Positions 25,254 through 33,385 of a DNA stretch of 33,385 nucleotides are shown here, piece after piece. A program made the translations under genes and the position numbers. The notes below the pieces were generated by a model. The model did no database searches. It worked only from the letters and a program-made list of their open reading frames with translations, and was not told the DNA's origin. Numbering within the stretch: position 1 is the stretch's first letter; each line of letters starts with the position of its first letter. Source of the DNA: CAYLNL01 sp964385175 (GTDB taxonomy: Bacteria > Bacteroidota > Bacteroidia > Flavobacteriales > Flavobacteriaceae); the NCBI GenBank assembly GCA_964385175.1, contig CAYLNL010000018.1, forward strand, positions 1 through 33,385. Reading direction: 5' to 3'.

Positions 25254-28163
25254 ATGACATTAAGCTGGAACGAAATAAAAGATAGAGCATTAAAATTCTC
25301 AAAAGAATGGGCAGGCACTTCAAACGAAGAAGCAAACGCAAAGCCATTTTTAGTTGAGTTTTTTAATGTGTTTGGTATTAGCCGTAAACGTGTTTCCACC
25401 TTTGAACACAAAGTAAAAAAACTGGGCGACAAAGACGGTTATATTGACCTGCTTTGGAAAGGAACGATTTTAATTGAGATGAAAAGTCGGGGCAAAAACC
25501 TTGACAAAGCCTACCAACAAGCCAAAGGCTACACACACGGGCTGAAACAACACGAATTACCGAAATACATTCTCATTTCAGACTTTGAAAACTTTAGACT
25601 TTACGACCTTGACGAAGATAAAACCGTAGAATTTAAACTCAACGAACTTGTAAATAATGTTCAGCATTTCGGATACATTTTAGGTTATCAAAAAAAGGTT
25701 TACAAAGAACAAGACCCTGCAAACAGTAAAGCAGCAGAGTTAATGGGTAAATTGCACGACAGTCTTGAAGAAATTGGCTACACTGGACATCCATTAGAAG
25801 TTTACTTGGTTCGTATTCTGTTTTTACTGTTCGCAGAAGACACAACCATTTTCAATAAACAACAATTTCAAGAATATTTAGAACAGCGGACAGCCGAAGA
25901 CGGAAGCGACCTTGCAGCTAAATTGCAAGAATTGTTTCAAGTATTAAACACACCAAAAGAAAAGCGTTTTAAAAATCTTGACGAGCAACTTGCCGACTTT
26001 CCATATATAAACGGGAAACTTTTTGAAGAAAACTTGCCTACGGCAAGTTTCGATGGTAAAATGCGACAGGCCTTATTAGACTGTTGCTATATTGACTGGA
26101 GCAAAATTTCACCTGCAATTTTCGGTTCCATGTTTCAAAGCGTAATGAACCCGAAAGAACGCAGAAACTTGGGAGCACATTACACAAGCGAAACCAACAT
26201 TTTAAAACTTATCAAACCTCTTTTCCTGGACGACCTTTGGAAAGAATTTGAATCGGTAAATCACGATCCTACAAAACTGACAAAGTTCCATAATAAATTA
26301 GCAGGCTTAAAGTTTATGGACCCAGCTTGTGGCTGTGGTAATTTTTTAATTATTACCTACAGAGAGTTAAGATTACTCGAATTTAAGGTGATTCTTGCAT
26401 TGCAAAAATTGAATCTCAGGATTAATAGAATGGAATTTATAGATATTTCATTATTTTTCAAAGTTAATGTTGACCAATTTTACGGCATTGAATATGAAGA
26501 ATTTCCTGCACGAATAGCTGAAGTGGCTATGTGGCTCATTGACCACCAAATGAACATGTATTGTAGTATTGAAACTGGGGAAAAATTATTTAGAATACCT
26601 TTGGTTAAATCTGCAAATATTAAACATGATGATGCACTTGCTGTAAATTGGAATCGACTCCTTCAAGAATACAATACTTTAAATATAGATGCAACCGATG
26701 CTGAAATAATTATTAACTCAAGGATAGAAGAACCCACAGAAAAATACGGAACAATTAAATTAAGGGTTGACAGTTTCAAAATTGTTGACGAATTTTCTGA
26801 AATAAAACCAGATAGTAAATTTGATTACATCATTGGAAACCCGCCATTTATTGGTTCAAAAATGATGACAAAACCTCAACGAGATTCAGTAATAAGAGAA
26901 TTTGACAATATACAAGGTGCTGGTATACTAGATTACGTGTCTGCATGGTACATTAAAGCCGCAAAGTATATTCAAGGCACAAAAACTAAAGTAGCCTTCG
27001 TCTCTACCAATTCCATTGTTCAAGGAGAGCAAACGAGTATTCTTTGGGGGCAAATGCTGAACAAATACAATATTAAAATTCATTTTGCCCATCGCACTTT
27101 TAAATGGAGCAATGAAGCCAAAGGAAATGCAGCCGTTTATTGTGTGATAGTTGGTTTTGCCAACTACGACACTACTAACAAGAGCATTTTTGAATATGAA
27201 GATATTAAAGGCGAAGCCCACGAATTGAAAGTTAAAAATATCAATCCATATTTAGTTGAGGCAAAAGATTTATTGATAAACAAAAGTTCTAATCCTATTT
27301 GCAATGTTCCGAAAATGAGTTTTGGTAATATGCCTTTAGACGGAGGGCATTTGCTGTTATCGGACCATGAGAAAAACGAGTTTCTTTTAAAAGAACCAAA
27401 AGCCGAGAAATTTATTAAGCCACTAATTTCTGCTTATGAATTTTTAAATGGCGGTAATCGTTGGTGCTTATGGCTTGTAGATGCAGAGCCAGACGAATTA
27501 AAACAGATGCCCGAAGTTCTTAAAAGAGCTAAACTTGTAAAGAAATTTCGTTTAGAAAGTAAAGCCCCGTCAACACAGAAATTTGCAGCAACGCCAACTT
27601 TATTTCGTGACAGAAACCAACCAAACACTTATATCTTAATTCCAAGCACTACATCAGAAAATCGAGATTATATTCCATTAGGGGTTTTCGGGAAGGACGA
27701 AATTGCCCATAATAGTTGTCATACTATTCCAAATGGTAACTTATTTCACTTTGGCATTTTAATGTCTGCAATGCATATGGCTTGGGTAAAATATATTTGT
27801 GGTAGATTAAAAAGTGATTTTCGATACTCAAAGGATATAGTTTACAACAACTATCCTTGGCCAGAAAATCCAAATAATAAACAAATCAAAGCTATTGAAA
27901 CAGCAGCACAAAAAGCTTTAGATGCAAGAGCAGAATTTCCTAACAGTTCTTTATCTGATTTATACGACCCGTTGACGATGCCGCCAGTTTTAATAAAAGC
28001 ACATAACGAGTTAGACAAAGCGGTTGACTTGACATATCGTTCACAACCTTTCACAAGCGAAGCCAATAGAATGGAGTTTTTGTTTGAACTATATGAGAAA
28101 TACACGGCAAATTTGTTCACGAAGGAGAAAGGGAGAAGAAAAAAATCAAAAAAAGACTTTTAA
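25254..28163 (+). CDS. Single-chain type IIL (MmeI-like) restriction-modification enzyme
   Basis: 969 residues. An N-terminal PD-(D/E)xK nuclease: GYIDLLW (D65), then ILIEMKS (E75, K77). A helical linker (~150-340) carries the family's SMFQSVMNPKERRNLGAHYT. The gamma-class adenine methyltransferase has the SAM motif DPACGCGNFL (from D356) and catalytic NPPF (529-532). The C-terminal ~300 residues form the target-recognition domain (FRYSKDIVYNNYPWP is a typical landmark). In MmeI relatives one chain both methylates one strand of an asymmetric site and cuts at a fixed distance. The recognition sequence cannot be read here. All catalytic motifs are intact. Base use is visibly more A+T-rich than in neighbours and the gene stands alone between unrelated genes, consistent with horizontal gain. 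Confidence 0.9.
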   Translation: MTLSWNEIKDRALKFSKEWAGTSNEEANAKPFLVEFFNVFGISRKRVSTFEHKVKKLGDKDGYIDLLWKGTILIEMKSRGKNLDKAYQQAKGYTHGLKQHELPKYILISDFENFRLYDLDEDKTVEFKLNELVNNVQHFGYILGYQKKVYKEQDPANSKAAELMGKLHDSLEEIGYTGHPLEVYLVRILFLLFAEDTTIFNKQQFQEYLEQRTAEDGSDLAAKLQELFQVLNTPKEKRFKNLDEQLADFPYINGKLFEENLPTASFDGKMRQALLDCCYIDWSKISPAIFGSMFQSVMNPKERRNLGAHYTSETNILKLIKPLFLDDLWKEFESVNHDPTKLTKFHNKLAGLKFMDPACGCGNFLIITYRELRLLEFKVILALQKLNLRINRMEFIDISLFFKVNVDQFYGIEYEEFPARIAEVAMWLIDHQMNMYCSIETGEKLFRIPLVKSANIKHDDALAVNWNRLLQEYNTLNIDATDAEIIINSRIEEPTEKYGTIKLRVDSFKIVDEFSEIKPDSKFDYIIGNPPFIGSKMMTKPQRDSVIREFDNIQGAGILDYVSAWYIKAAKYIQGTKTKVAFVSTNSIVQGEQTSILWGQMLNKYNIKIHFAHRTFKWSNEAKGNAAVYCVIVGFANYDTTNKSIFEYEDIKGEAHELKVKNINPYLVEAKDLLINKSSNPICNVPKMSFGNMPLDGGHLLLSDHEKNEFLLKEPKAEKFIKPLISAYEFLNGGNRWCLWLVDAEPDELKQMPEVLKRAKLVKKFRLESKAPSTQKFAATPTLFRDRNQPNTYILIPSTTSENRDYIPLGVFGKDEIAHNSCHTIPNGNLFHFGILMSAMHMAWVKYICGRLKSDFRYSKDIVYNNYPWPENPNNKQIKAIETAAQKALDARAEFPNSSLSDLYDPLTMPPVLIKAHNELDKAVDLTYRSQPFTSEANRMEFLFELYEKYTANLFTKEKGRRKKSKKDF

Positions 28164-28204
28164 ATATCCTCTCTATATCTTCTGCTAATAGATTAAAGTA
28201 GGTA

Positions 28205-29382
28205 TTAGCCTCGCCGGTATCTCCTGGTTTCCTCAAAAATATGCCTCAAAATAGCAGCCTCTTCTTCTGTAAACACCTTATTTCGCCTGGAAAAAACTGC
28301 CTGCGCCGTTTCAAATACTTTTTCAGGTTTATATACCGAAAACCCAGCAGCCCCACCCCACGAAAAACTTGGGATAAAATTTCGCGGAAACCCGCTCCCA
28401 AAAATATTGGCGCTCACCCCTATCACCGTTCCCGTATTAAACATGGTGTTGATGCCACATTTGCTGTGGTCGCCCATCATAAGCCCACAAAACTGTAGCC
28501 CTGTTTGGGCGAAATTTTCTGTTTCATAACTCCACAAACGCACTGGCTCGTAGTTATTTTTTAAGTTAGAAACATTGGTGTCTGCACCCAGGTTACACCA
28601 TTCCCCAATCACCGAGTTACCCAAAAAACCCTCATGCCCTTTATTAGAATAGCCAAACAGAACTGAATTGGTAATCTCGCCCCCCCCGCCTTGCAATAAG
28701 GGCCTACCGTAGTAGGTCCATAAATCTTAGCCCCCATTTTCACCTGCGCCCCTTCGCAAAGCGCAAATGCGCCACGCACAAGACCTCCTTCCATTACTTC
28801 TGCATTTCTGCCAATATAAATAGGCCCGGTAGAGGCATTCAGCGTAGCATGTTCTACAACAGCTCCTTTTTCGATAAAAATTTGCCCCGGGGCGATAACC
28901 CGATTAGTGGGTGAAATAGGCTCGCTCTCTCGCCCATGCGTAAGCAACTCAAAATCAGCTTGTAGCGCAACACCATTTTTAGTAAAAATATCCCAGGTAT
29001 GTTCTATCCGCATCAATTCACCCTCATAAAAAACCTGTTTACAGCCCTCTATAGCGGCAGGTAAGCGGGCATCTTCATTAAAAAATGCCACCAGCGTTTC
29101 TCCATAAAAAACCGCCTGGTTTTTCCTCAATCCACTCACAATCTCTGCTAAATGAGAAGTGGGTAAAAAAGAGGCATCTATAAAAATAGTTTCCCCTGTT
29201 GACTTAAGGGGATATTTGTCAGAAAGATAGGGCTCTGTGAGTGTACCCGTAACCGACTGGAGGTAATGCTCCCACTTTTCTCGAATAGTGAGAATCCCAA
29301 TGCGAATTTCGGCTACCGGGCGGGTAAAGGTAAAGGGTAAGAGGGCTTTCCGCACCTTACCATCAAAAAGAACATAATTCAT
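28205..29382 (-). pseudogene. GlmU-family sugar-nucleotidyltransferase-like protein, frameshifted at a G8 run
   Basis: Two overlapping minus-strand frames make one gene. The first (29382 to the G run) has the N-terminal region MNYVLFDGKVRKALLPFTFT and the beginning of a left-handed beta-helix (APGQIFIEKGAVVEHATLNA, KIYGPTTVGPYCKAGG). The second continues with EITNSVLFGYSNKGHEGFLG, GEWCNLGADTNVSNLKNNY, GDHSKCGINTMFNTGTV and SFSWGGAAGFSVYK. Joined, they give ~390 residues, the usual length of this Bacteroidota GlmU-like family (putative nucleotidyltransferase plus hexapeptide acyltransferase-like helix). The frame breaks in a run of eight G at 28680-28687; nine G restore it. Whether this is phase variation, a recent mutation or a read error is undecided. 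If unrepaired, the first frame ends at 28609 after 23 unrelated residues. Confidence 0.85.
28680..28687 (-). repeat. Homopolymer G8 (C8 on +) inside the GlmU-family gene
   Basis: Eight consecutive C on the plus strand at the exact point where the conserved reading frame switches. Adding one G gives KAGGGEITNS; removing two gives KAGGEITNS, which is closer to the family pattern as I recall it. Confidence 0.9.
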
Positions 29383-29434
29383 ATAACCAGGTTATTTTTA
29401 TAAAAATAAATCATAAATCTATACCCCTGTTTCG

Positions 29435-29442
29435 CAAAAATA
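29435..29442 (-). promoter_or_regulatory. Candidate -7 element of the GlmU-family gene (TATTTTTG)
   Basis: Perfect TAnnTTTG on the minus strand, 52 bases before the ATG at 29382. No -33 box at the expected distance. Confidence 0.35.
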
Positions 29443-29564
29443 TATTATTTTAAGTTGAAACTGGGTTTACAAAGTAAGATGAAACGCTTCCATCTTTTTC
29501 TTGAATTCACTCTTCTGAATTGCTATGCCTCCTTGCGTGATATTTTCCATATTGCAGCCCGGGG

Positions 29565-30026
29565 CTATTCGTCTGCCGGCTGAACAGATACCCTGAGTTG
29601 TTTGGCCCACTCCGTAAGGGTTTGTATATCCTCAGCCGACAGTTTGGCATTGCCATGCAACCAGGTATAAGATTTTATAGGCATCTGGCGCTCACTCACC
29701 TCTTCTATAATTTCTTCCAGCTTATGGTCTCTTCTTTTAGGAGAATAATCGTCCCAAACCGAAAAATTCAAATGCTCTTTCCCTTCTTCTATATGATTGG
29801 CTAAAAAATAAGAAACCGGCGCCACATTCGCATACCACGGGTAGCGGGTATTATTGGAATGGCAGTCATAGCAGGCGTTTTTCAAAAGATTTTCAACCGG
29901 TTTAGGAGGCGCTGTCATCACTATCAAATCAGTAGCAGGCATCAAAGCCGATTGGTTTTTTGCAGGCCGGTAAAACTGCATCAAAATAATAGCGATAATA
30001 AACACTGTAAGAAGGGTTTTTTTCAT
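29565..30026 (-). CDS. Haem-binding domain protein (single CxxCH, c-type)
   Basis: 153 residues. One N-terminal membrane or signal segment (MKKTLLTVFIIAIILMQFYR), then NACYDCHSNNTRYPWYANVA with the covalent haem motif C52-x-x-C55-H56 and the family landmarks PVSYFLANHIEEGKEHLNFS and a distal KSYTWLHGNAKLS. This matches the Haem_bd family common in Bacteroidota, periplasmic mono-haem proteins whose electron-transfer partners are mostly unknown. It is transcribed on its own, between the E2 gene upstream and the broken GlmU-family gene downstream. Confidence 0.9.
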   Translation of the reverse strand: MKKTLLTVFIIAIILMQFYRPAKNQSALMPATDLIVMTAPPKPVENLLKNACYDCHSNNTRYPWYANVAPVSYFLANHIEEGKEHLNFSVWDDYSPKRRDHKLEEIIEEVSERQMPIKSYTWLHGNAKLSAEDIQTLTEWAKQLRVSVQPADE

Positions 30027-30104
30027 GGCTAAAAGAGATTTTTTATGTACACATGGCGAAGATGTAAAGATTCATATTGGTGAATGCTTCATGTATCCAT
30101 CTCG

Positions 30105-30112
30105 CAAAGTTA
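30105..30112 (-). promoter_or_regulatory. Candidate -7 element of the haem-binding protein gene (TAACTTTG)
   Basis: Perfect TAnnTTTG on the minus strand, one base past the stop of the E2 gene and 78 bases before the ATG at 30026. Confidence 0.35.
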
Positions 30113-30113
30113 G

Positions 30114-31445
30114 CTATATACTGCGTTTCATATCCCACGCCTCCAAATAGTCTGCCACGCGTTTAGCAAACTGCCCTCCCAACGCTCCATCAATAATACG
30201 GTGGTCATAACTGTGTGAAAGGAACATTTTATGGCGAATACCAATAAAATCTCCTTGAGGCGTCTCTATTACCGCAGGGATTTTACGAATGGCTCCCAGC
30301 GCCAAAATACCTACCTGCGGTTGATTAATGATAGGCGTTCCCATGATACTGCCAAAGTTGCCTACATTAGTTACCGTGTAAGTGCCGCCCTGAACATCAT
30401 CTGGATGTAGCTGCTGGTTGCGGGCTCGTTGCGCTAAGTCGTTCACCCTCCTGGTAAGTCCCACCAGGTTCAGTTGGTCGGCATTTTTAATCACCGGAAC
30501 TATTAAATTTCCATTGGGCAATGCCGTAGCCATTCCTATATGAATATGTTTCTTTTTTATGATTTTATCCCCGTCAATGGAGCTGTTGAGAAGAGGGAAA
30601 TCGCGCAATGCGCGCGCCACTGCCTCTATAAAAATAGGAGTAAATGTTAGTTTTTCGCCCTCGCGTTTTTCAAATTCCATTTTCACCCTCTCACGCCACA
30701 GCACTAAATTAGTAACATCTGCTTCCACAAAACTCTGCACATGTGCAGCTATATGCAGGCTCTGGGTCATGTGATGCGAAATAAGTTTTCGCATTCGGTC
30801 CATTTCAATAATTTCATCCTCTCCCGAAATAACTATGGGAGGAGTTTTATCGGCGCCAGCTATTTTAGGTGGCGGAGTAGTTTTAGGAATTTCATTCTGA
30901 GATAGGGGGGCTACCGGAATTATAGGTTGCCGGGTTTCTCTTTTTTCAACATAGTGCAATATATCATTCTTAGTTACCCTACCGTCTTTCCCGGTACCGG
31001 CAATGCTTTCTAACTCAACAAGGGAAATACCTTCTTCTTTGGCTATATTTTTCACCAAGGGCGAATAAAATCGCCCAGATTCTGAAAAAGAGGGAACGGC
31101 AGGAGATTCTGCCGATGTTACCGTTTGTTGTGCAGCGGCTACTGTTTTTTCCACCTGTGCTATCGCTTCAGGCGCAGCTTGGGAGGCACCGGTAACGGCG
31201 CCGTTTTTAGTTTCTATTATGGCAAGGGTTTCTCCTACTTTCACCACATCGTTTACTTGCCAGCGTTTTTCCCTGAGTATTCCCGATACTTCGCTGGGCA
31301 CCTCAGAGTCCACCTTATCGGTAGCTATTTCCAAAACAGCTTCGTCTGCTTCAATAGTATCGCCTACTTCTTTGAGCCAGGAGGTAATGGTAGCTTCTGC
31401 AACGCTCTCGCCCATTTTGGGTAATTTCAGTTCAAATTGCGCCAT
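30114..31445 (-). CDS. Dihydrolipoamide acyltransferase, E2 of a 2-oxo acid dehydrogenase complex
   Basis: 443 residues in the classic order: lipoyl domain 1-80 with the lipoylated K44 in ATDKVDSE; an Ala/Pro/Thr-rich linker; a peripheral-subunit-binding domain ~125-165 (SPLVKNIAKEEGISLVELES, GTGKDGRVTKNDIL); and a catalytic domain from ~215 with the active-site DHRIIDG (H415, D419) near the end. It transfers the acyl group from lipoamide to CoA. The form MAQFELKLPKMGESVAEATI is one I associate with branched-chain or broad-range E2 in Bacteroidota, but E1 and E3 genes are not adjacent, so the substrate is open. Two -7-like elements lie just upstream. Confidence 0.93.
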   Translation of the reverse strand: MAQFELKLPKMGESVAEATITSWLKEVGDTIEADEAVLEIATDKVDSEVPSEVSGILREKRWQVNDVVKVGETLAIIETKNGAVTGASQAAPEAIAQVEKTVAAAQQTVTSAESPAVPSFSESGRFYSPLVKNIAKEEGISLVELESIAGTGKDGRVTKNDILHYVEKRETRQPIIPVAPLSQNEIPKTTPPPKIAGADKTPPIVISGEDEIIEMDRMRKLISHHMTQSLHIAAHVQSFVEADVTNLVLWRERVKMEFEKREGEKLTFTPIFIEAVARALRDFPLLNSSIDGDKIIKKKHIHIGMATALPNGNLIVPVIKNADQLNLVGLTRRVNDLAQRARNQQLHPDDVQGGTYTVTNVGNFGSIMGTPIINQPQVGILALGAIRKIPAVIETPQGDFIGIRHKMFLSHSYDHRIIDGALGGQFAKRVADYLEAWDMKRSI

Positions 31446-31475
31446 GACAGTTCTGGGTTGTTTTCAATTATGCTA

Positions 31476-31493
31476 CAAAACTAATCAAAAATA
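31476..31493 (-). promoter_or_regulatory. Two candidate -7 elements upstream of the E2 gene
   Basis: On the minus strand TATTTTTG (31493-31486) and TAGTTTTG (31483-31476) both fit TAnnTTTG; they overlap the 3' end of the glycosyltransferase gene. No -33 box was seen for either. Confidence 0.3.
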
Positions 31494-32632
31494 ATAAACT
31501 CACCCCTGCTATCTTTCCGGTCGCTACCAATCATAAAAAGGCAGTTGGCGGGAATAGTTTTAAACATATATCCTTTATTTTTATATCGCTCCATCAGCAT
31601 TATTATTTCCTGGTTAGAAAGTTCATTCCCATCAAAAGTAATTTCGCTGCCAGGTGGAATATCATCTATCAGTTCTTTATTTTTTAAAGAAAAGGTTGCG
31701 CCTATTTTTGTTTCTATTTTTTTACAAAGGGCTTTGTTTTGGCTAATGAGGTAATAAGCGCGGGGAATTTTTTTTCGCCTTTTTACGGTATGGTTAATTT
31801 CTATCCATCGCACTCCTTTAAAAAAGGCGATGGCTGTTTTCATAAATATATCGGGCAACCGGCTGGTGCGAAAGTGTTTGCGATAGAAAAAATGGAGCGC
31901 TTCTTGGAGATGTTCCAGGTATGTGTTATCTTTTTGGGTGCTTTCTCCTTTATAGTGAAGTACTGTGGTTGCCGGATAGTAATAGTTTATATACCCACGT
32001 TTGGTTATGCGGTATGAGAGGTCTATGTCATCTGCATACATAAAACAAGCCTCGTCAAAGCCGTTTACCTCTTGAAAGACAGAGCGTTTCATAAAAAGAA
32101 AGGCACCGGGGAGAACAGCTACAGGATCTGTTTCATTTTCTTTTACAGATAGTGCGTAGTAGGTGCCAAAACGTTTGGGAAATAGTTTATACAAACCTGA
32201 AAAACGGGTGAAAACTACCCAGGGAGTGGGTACGCCTCGTTTGCTTTCAGGAAGAAAATTACCAGACCCATCTATGAGTTTCACGCCAATTATACCGGCT
32301 TGTTTGCGGGGTTGAATAAAGGCGAGGAGTTTGGAAAAGGTATCTTCTGCCACAACAGTATCGGGGTTGAGGATACACAGGTATTCACCACGGGCAAGAG
32401 CAGCTCCCTGGTTGTTACCTTTGGTAAACCCAACGTTTTCTTTGTTTTCTATGAGGGTTACGGAAGGGAATTTTTCTTTCACCATGGCGCAACTACCATC
32501 GGCAGACGCATTATCAACTATAATGATTTCGGCGGCTATACCTTCGAGGGCTTGTTGTACACTTTGTACACATTGTTGTAGAAAATAGCGCACATTATAG
32601 TTGAGAATGAGTACAGATAGTTTCACCATCAT
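31481..32632 (-). CDS. Family 2 glycosyltransferase
   Basis: 383 residues. GT-A fold: VKLSVLILNYNVRYFLQQC at the start, IIIVDNASADGS, NVGFTKGNNQGAALARGEYL, the metal/nucleotide-sugar motif LNPDT (88-92), and an acceptor-side PGAFLFMKRSVFQEVNGFDE followed by MYADDIDLSYRITKRG. This is the rhamnosyl/galactofuranosyl-like GT2 group acting on cell-surface glycans, from a cytosolic active site. The last ~90 residues (PPGSEITFDGNELSNQEI and after) form a small extra domain seen in Bacteroidota relatives. Its ATG overlaps the recR stop (ATGA), so it is translated from the recR transcript; no functional link to RecR is implied. Confidence 0.92.
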   Translation of the reverse strand: MMVKLSVLILNYNVRYFLQQCVQSVQQALEGIAAEIIIVDNASADGSCAMVKEKFPSVTLIENKENVGFTKGNNQGAALARGEYLCILNPDTVVAEDTFSKLLAFIQPRKQAGIIGVKLIDGSGNFLPESKRGVPTPWVVFTRFSGLYKLFPKRFGTYYALSVKENETDPVAVLPGAFLFMKRSVFQEVNGFDEACFMYADDIDLSYRITKRGYINYYYPATTVLHYKGESTQKDNTYLEHLQEALHFFYRKHFRTSRLPDIFMKTAIAFFKGVRWIEINHTVKRRKKIPRAYYLISQNKALCKKIETKIGATFSLKNKELIDDIPPGSEITFDGNELSNQEIIMLMERYKNKGYMFKTIPANCLFMIGSDRKDSRGEFIIFD

Positions 32633-33249
32633 AGGCTTTTAAGCGAGTTTTCAAAGGGAATTCGGTTAAGAATGCTTCTGCCAAGGGTTACCTCATCCGT
32701 ATATTCTAATTCGTTTCCTACGGAAATGCCGCGCGCAATGGTGGAAGTTATCACGTTAAAAGGGGCTAATTGCCTGTATATATAAAAATTGGTAGTATCT
32801 CCTTCCATAGTACTGCTGAGGGCGAAGATAACTTCTTTTACAGTGCGGTCTTTTACTTTTTCTATGAGAGAGTTAATGGTTAAGTCGTGAGGGCCAATAC
32901 CATCTATGGGTGATATTTTTCCGCCGAGCACGTGGTAAACACCCCGGTATTGCTGGGTGCTCTCAATAGCCATTACATCGCGAATGTCTTCTACCACGCA
33001 TATCAGGGTATGGTCTCGTTTGGGGCTGGCGCATATTTCGCACACTTGGGTATCAGAGAGGTTATGGCATTTTTTGCAATAATTAATATGGCTACGGAGT
33101 TGTTTCAATGCGTTGGCGAGGTGTTCAGCCTGGTCGGCAGGGCGGCGAAGCAGGTGTAACGCCAGCCGCAGGGCAGTACGCTTACCAATACCCGGAAGTT
33201 GGGAGAGTTCATGCACGGCGTTTTCGAGTAATTTTGATGAAAATTCCAT
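32629..33249 (-). CDS. recR: Recombination protein RecR
   Basis: 206 residues, standard length. N-terminal helix-hairpin-helix (LSQLPGIGKRTALRLALHLL), a zinc finger (C58-K-K-C61 and C70-E-I-C73), a Toprim domain from ~81 (LICVVEDIRDVMAIE, YHVLGGKISPIDGIGP) and a C-terminal Walker-B-like part (TIARGISVGNELEYTD). RecR works with RecO (and RecF) to load RecA on gapped DNA. It has a perfect -7 element five bases before its ATG and overlaps the downstream glycosyltransferase by four bases. Confidence 0.97.
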   Translation of the reverse strand: MEFSSKLLENAVHELSQLPGIGKRTALRLALHLLRRPADQAEHLANALKQLRSHINYCKKCHNLSDTQVCEICASPKRDHTLICVVEDIRDVMAIESTQQYRGVYHVLGGKISPIDGIGPHDLTINSLIEKVKDRTVKEVIFALSSTMEGDTTNFYIYRQLAPFNVITSTIARGISVGNELEYTDEVTLGRSILNRIPFENSLKSL

Positions 33250-33254
33250 ACCTG

Positions 33255-33262
33255 CAAAGGTA
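33255..33262 (-). promoter_or_regulatory. Candidate -7 element of recR (TACCTTTG)
   Basis: Perfect TAnnTTTG on the minus strand ending six bases before the ATG at 33249. Transcription would begin at or within a base or two of the start codon, implying a leaderless or nearly leaderless mRNA. Confidence 0.45.
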
Positions 33263-33308
33263 TAATTTTTTCCACCCTTTCCTTAAAAAGCTGTATAAAC
33301 GAGAGCGC

Positions 33309-33385
33309 TTACCGCACCAGCAATATTTTTCCCGTTCGCACAGCAGCGCCTATTTCCAAACGATAGAGATACACCCCATCGGGAA
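33309..33385 (-). CDS. C-terminal end of a T9SS cargo protein (5' end outside the window)
   Basis: The minus-strand frame ending in TAA at 33309-33311 reads PDGVYLYRLEIGAAVRTGKI then LLVR and stays open to the right edge. The GVYLYRLEIG...TGKILLVR pattern is the last beta-strand pair of a T9SS type A sorting domain. Only 25 codons are visible, so the protein's function is unknown; it is presumably secreted or surface-attached. It is 59 bases upstream of recR. Confidence 0.75.
   Translation of the reverse strand, partial: PDGVYLYRLEIGAAVRTGKILLVR

Noticed and set aside
29480..29563. Minus-strand frame of 27 residues (MENITQGGIAIQKSEFKKKM...) between the haem-binding and GlmU-family genes
   Set aside because: Too short, no recognised family and no promoter element placed for it; treated as intergenic.

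Overview
The window reads as chromosomal DNA of a member of the Bacteroidota; I cannot fix the order or genus. The evidence is type IX secretion (T9SS) type A sorting domains at both window edges, repeated -7 promoter elements of the Bacteroidota form TAnnTTTG, a TonB-dependent receptor with an N-terminal carboxypeptidase-regulatory-like domain, lipoproteins with acidic residues after the lipid cysteine, and families largely restricted to this phylum (DUF2911, DUF6787, the GlmU-family helix protein, the haem-binding domain protein). No rRNA, tRNA, CRISPR array or insertion sequence was seen.

Layout. 1-2659 (+) is the 3' part of a large secreted tail-fibre-like protein: VGIGT repeats, an S74 intramolecular chaperone and a T9SS sorting domain. 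A repeat-rich gap with a terminator separates it from a convergent periplasmic DUF2911/TPR protein (2930-4027, -). 4324-9764 (+) holds an M1-peptidase-like protein with a degenerate zinc site fused to an outer-membrane barrel, then a secreted M14 carboxypeptidase. 10048-11280 (-) is peptidase T. 11398-15132 (+) holds a small DUF6787-like membrane protein and then a probable metal-uptake unit: a His/Cys-rich small protein, a ZnuD-like TonB receptor and a surface lipoprotein, closed by a 14-bp palindromic terminator. 15414-18615 (+) is an envelope-biogenesis operon of a SurA-like lipoprotein without PPIase domains, a SurA-type isomerase and a MoxR ATPase.

18616-19581 is an A+T-rich accessory patch with a tiny ORF and a short BRO-N (phage antirepressor-like) gene. 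It is followed by an AI-2E/PerM-family membrane protein (-), FtsE (+), and a tight (+) operon of a GNAT acetyltransferase, a class III aminotransferase and a YtcJ-like amidohydrolase. A single-chain type IIL (MmeI-like) restriction-modification enzyme (25254-28163, +) sits directly behind that operon and looks horizontally acquired.

The right end is on the minus strand: a GlmU-family protein broken by a frameshift at a run of eight G, a haem-binding c-type protein, a 2-oxo acid dehydrogenase E2 subunit, a GT2 glycosyltransferase overlapping recR by four bases, and the last codons of another T9SS cargo protein.

Much of the window is housekeeping or envelope biology. The parts most worth follow-up are the predicted metal-uptake trio, the zinc-less M1-like barrel protein, the S74/T9SS tandem, the GNAT/aminotransferase/amidohydrolase operon, and the homopolymer-interrupted GlmU-family gene.
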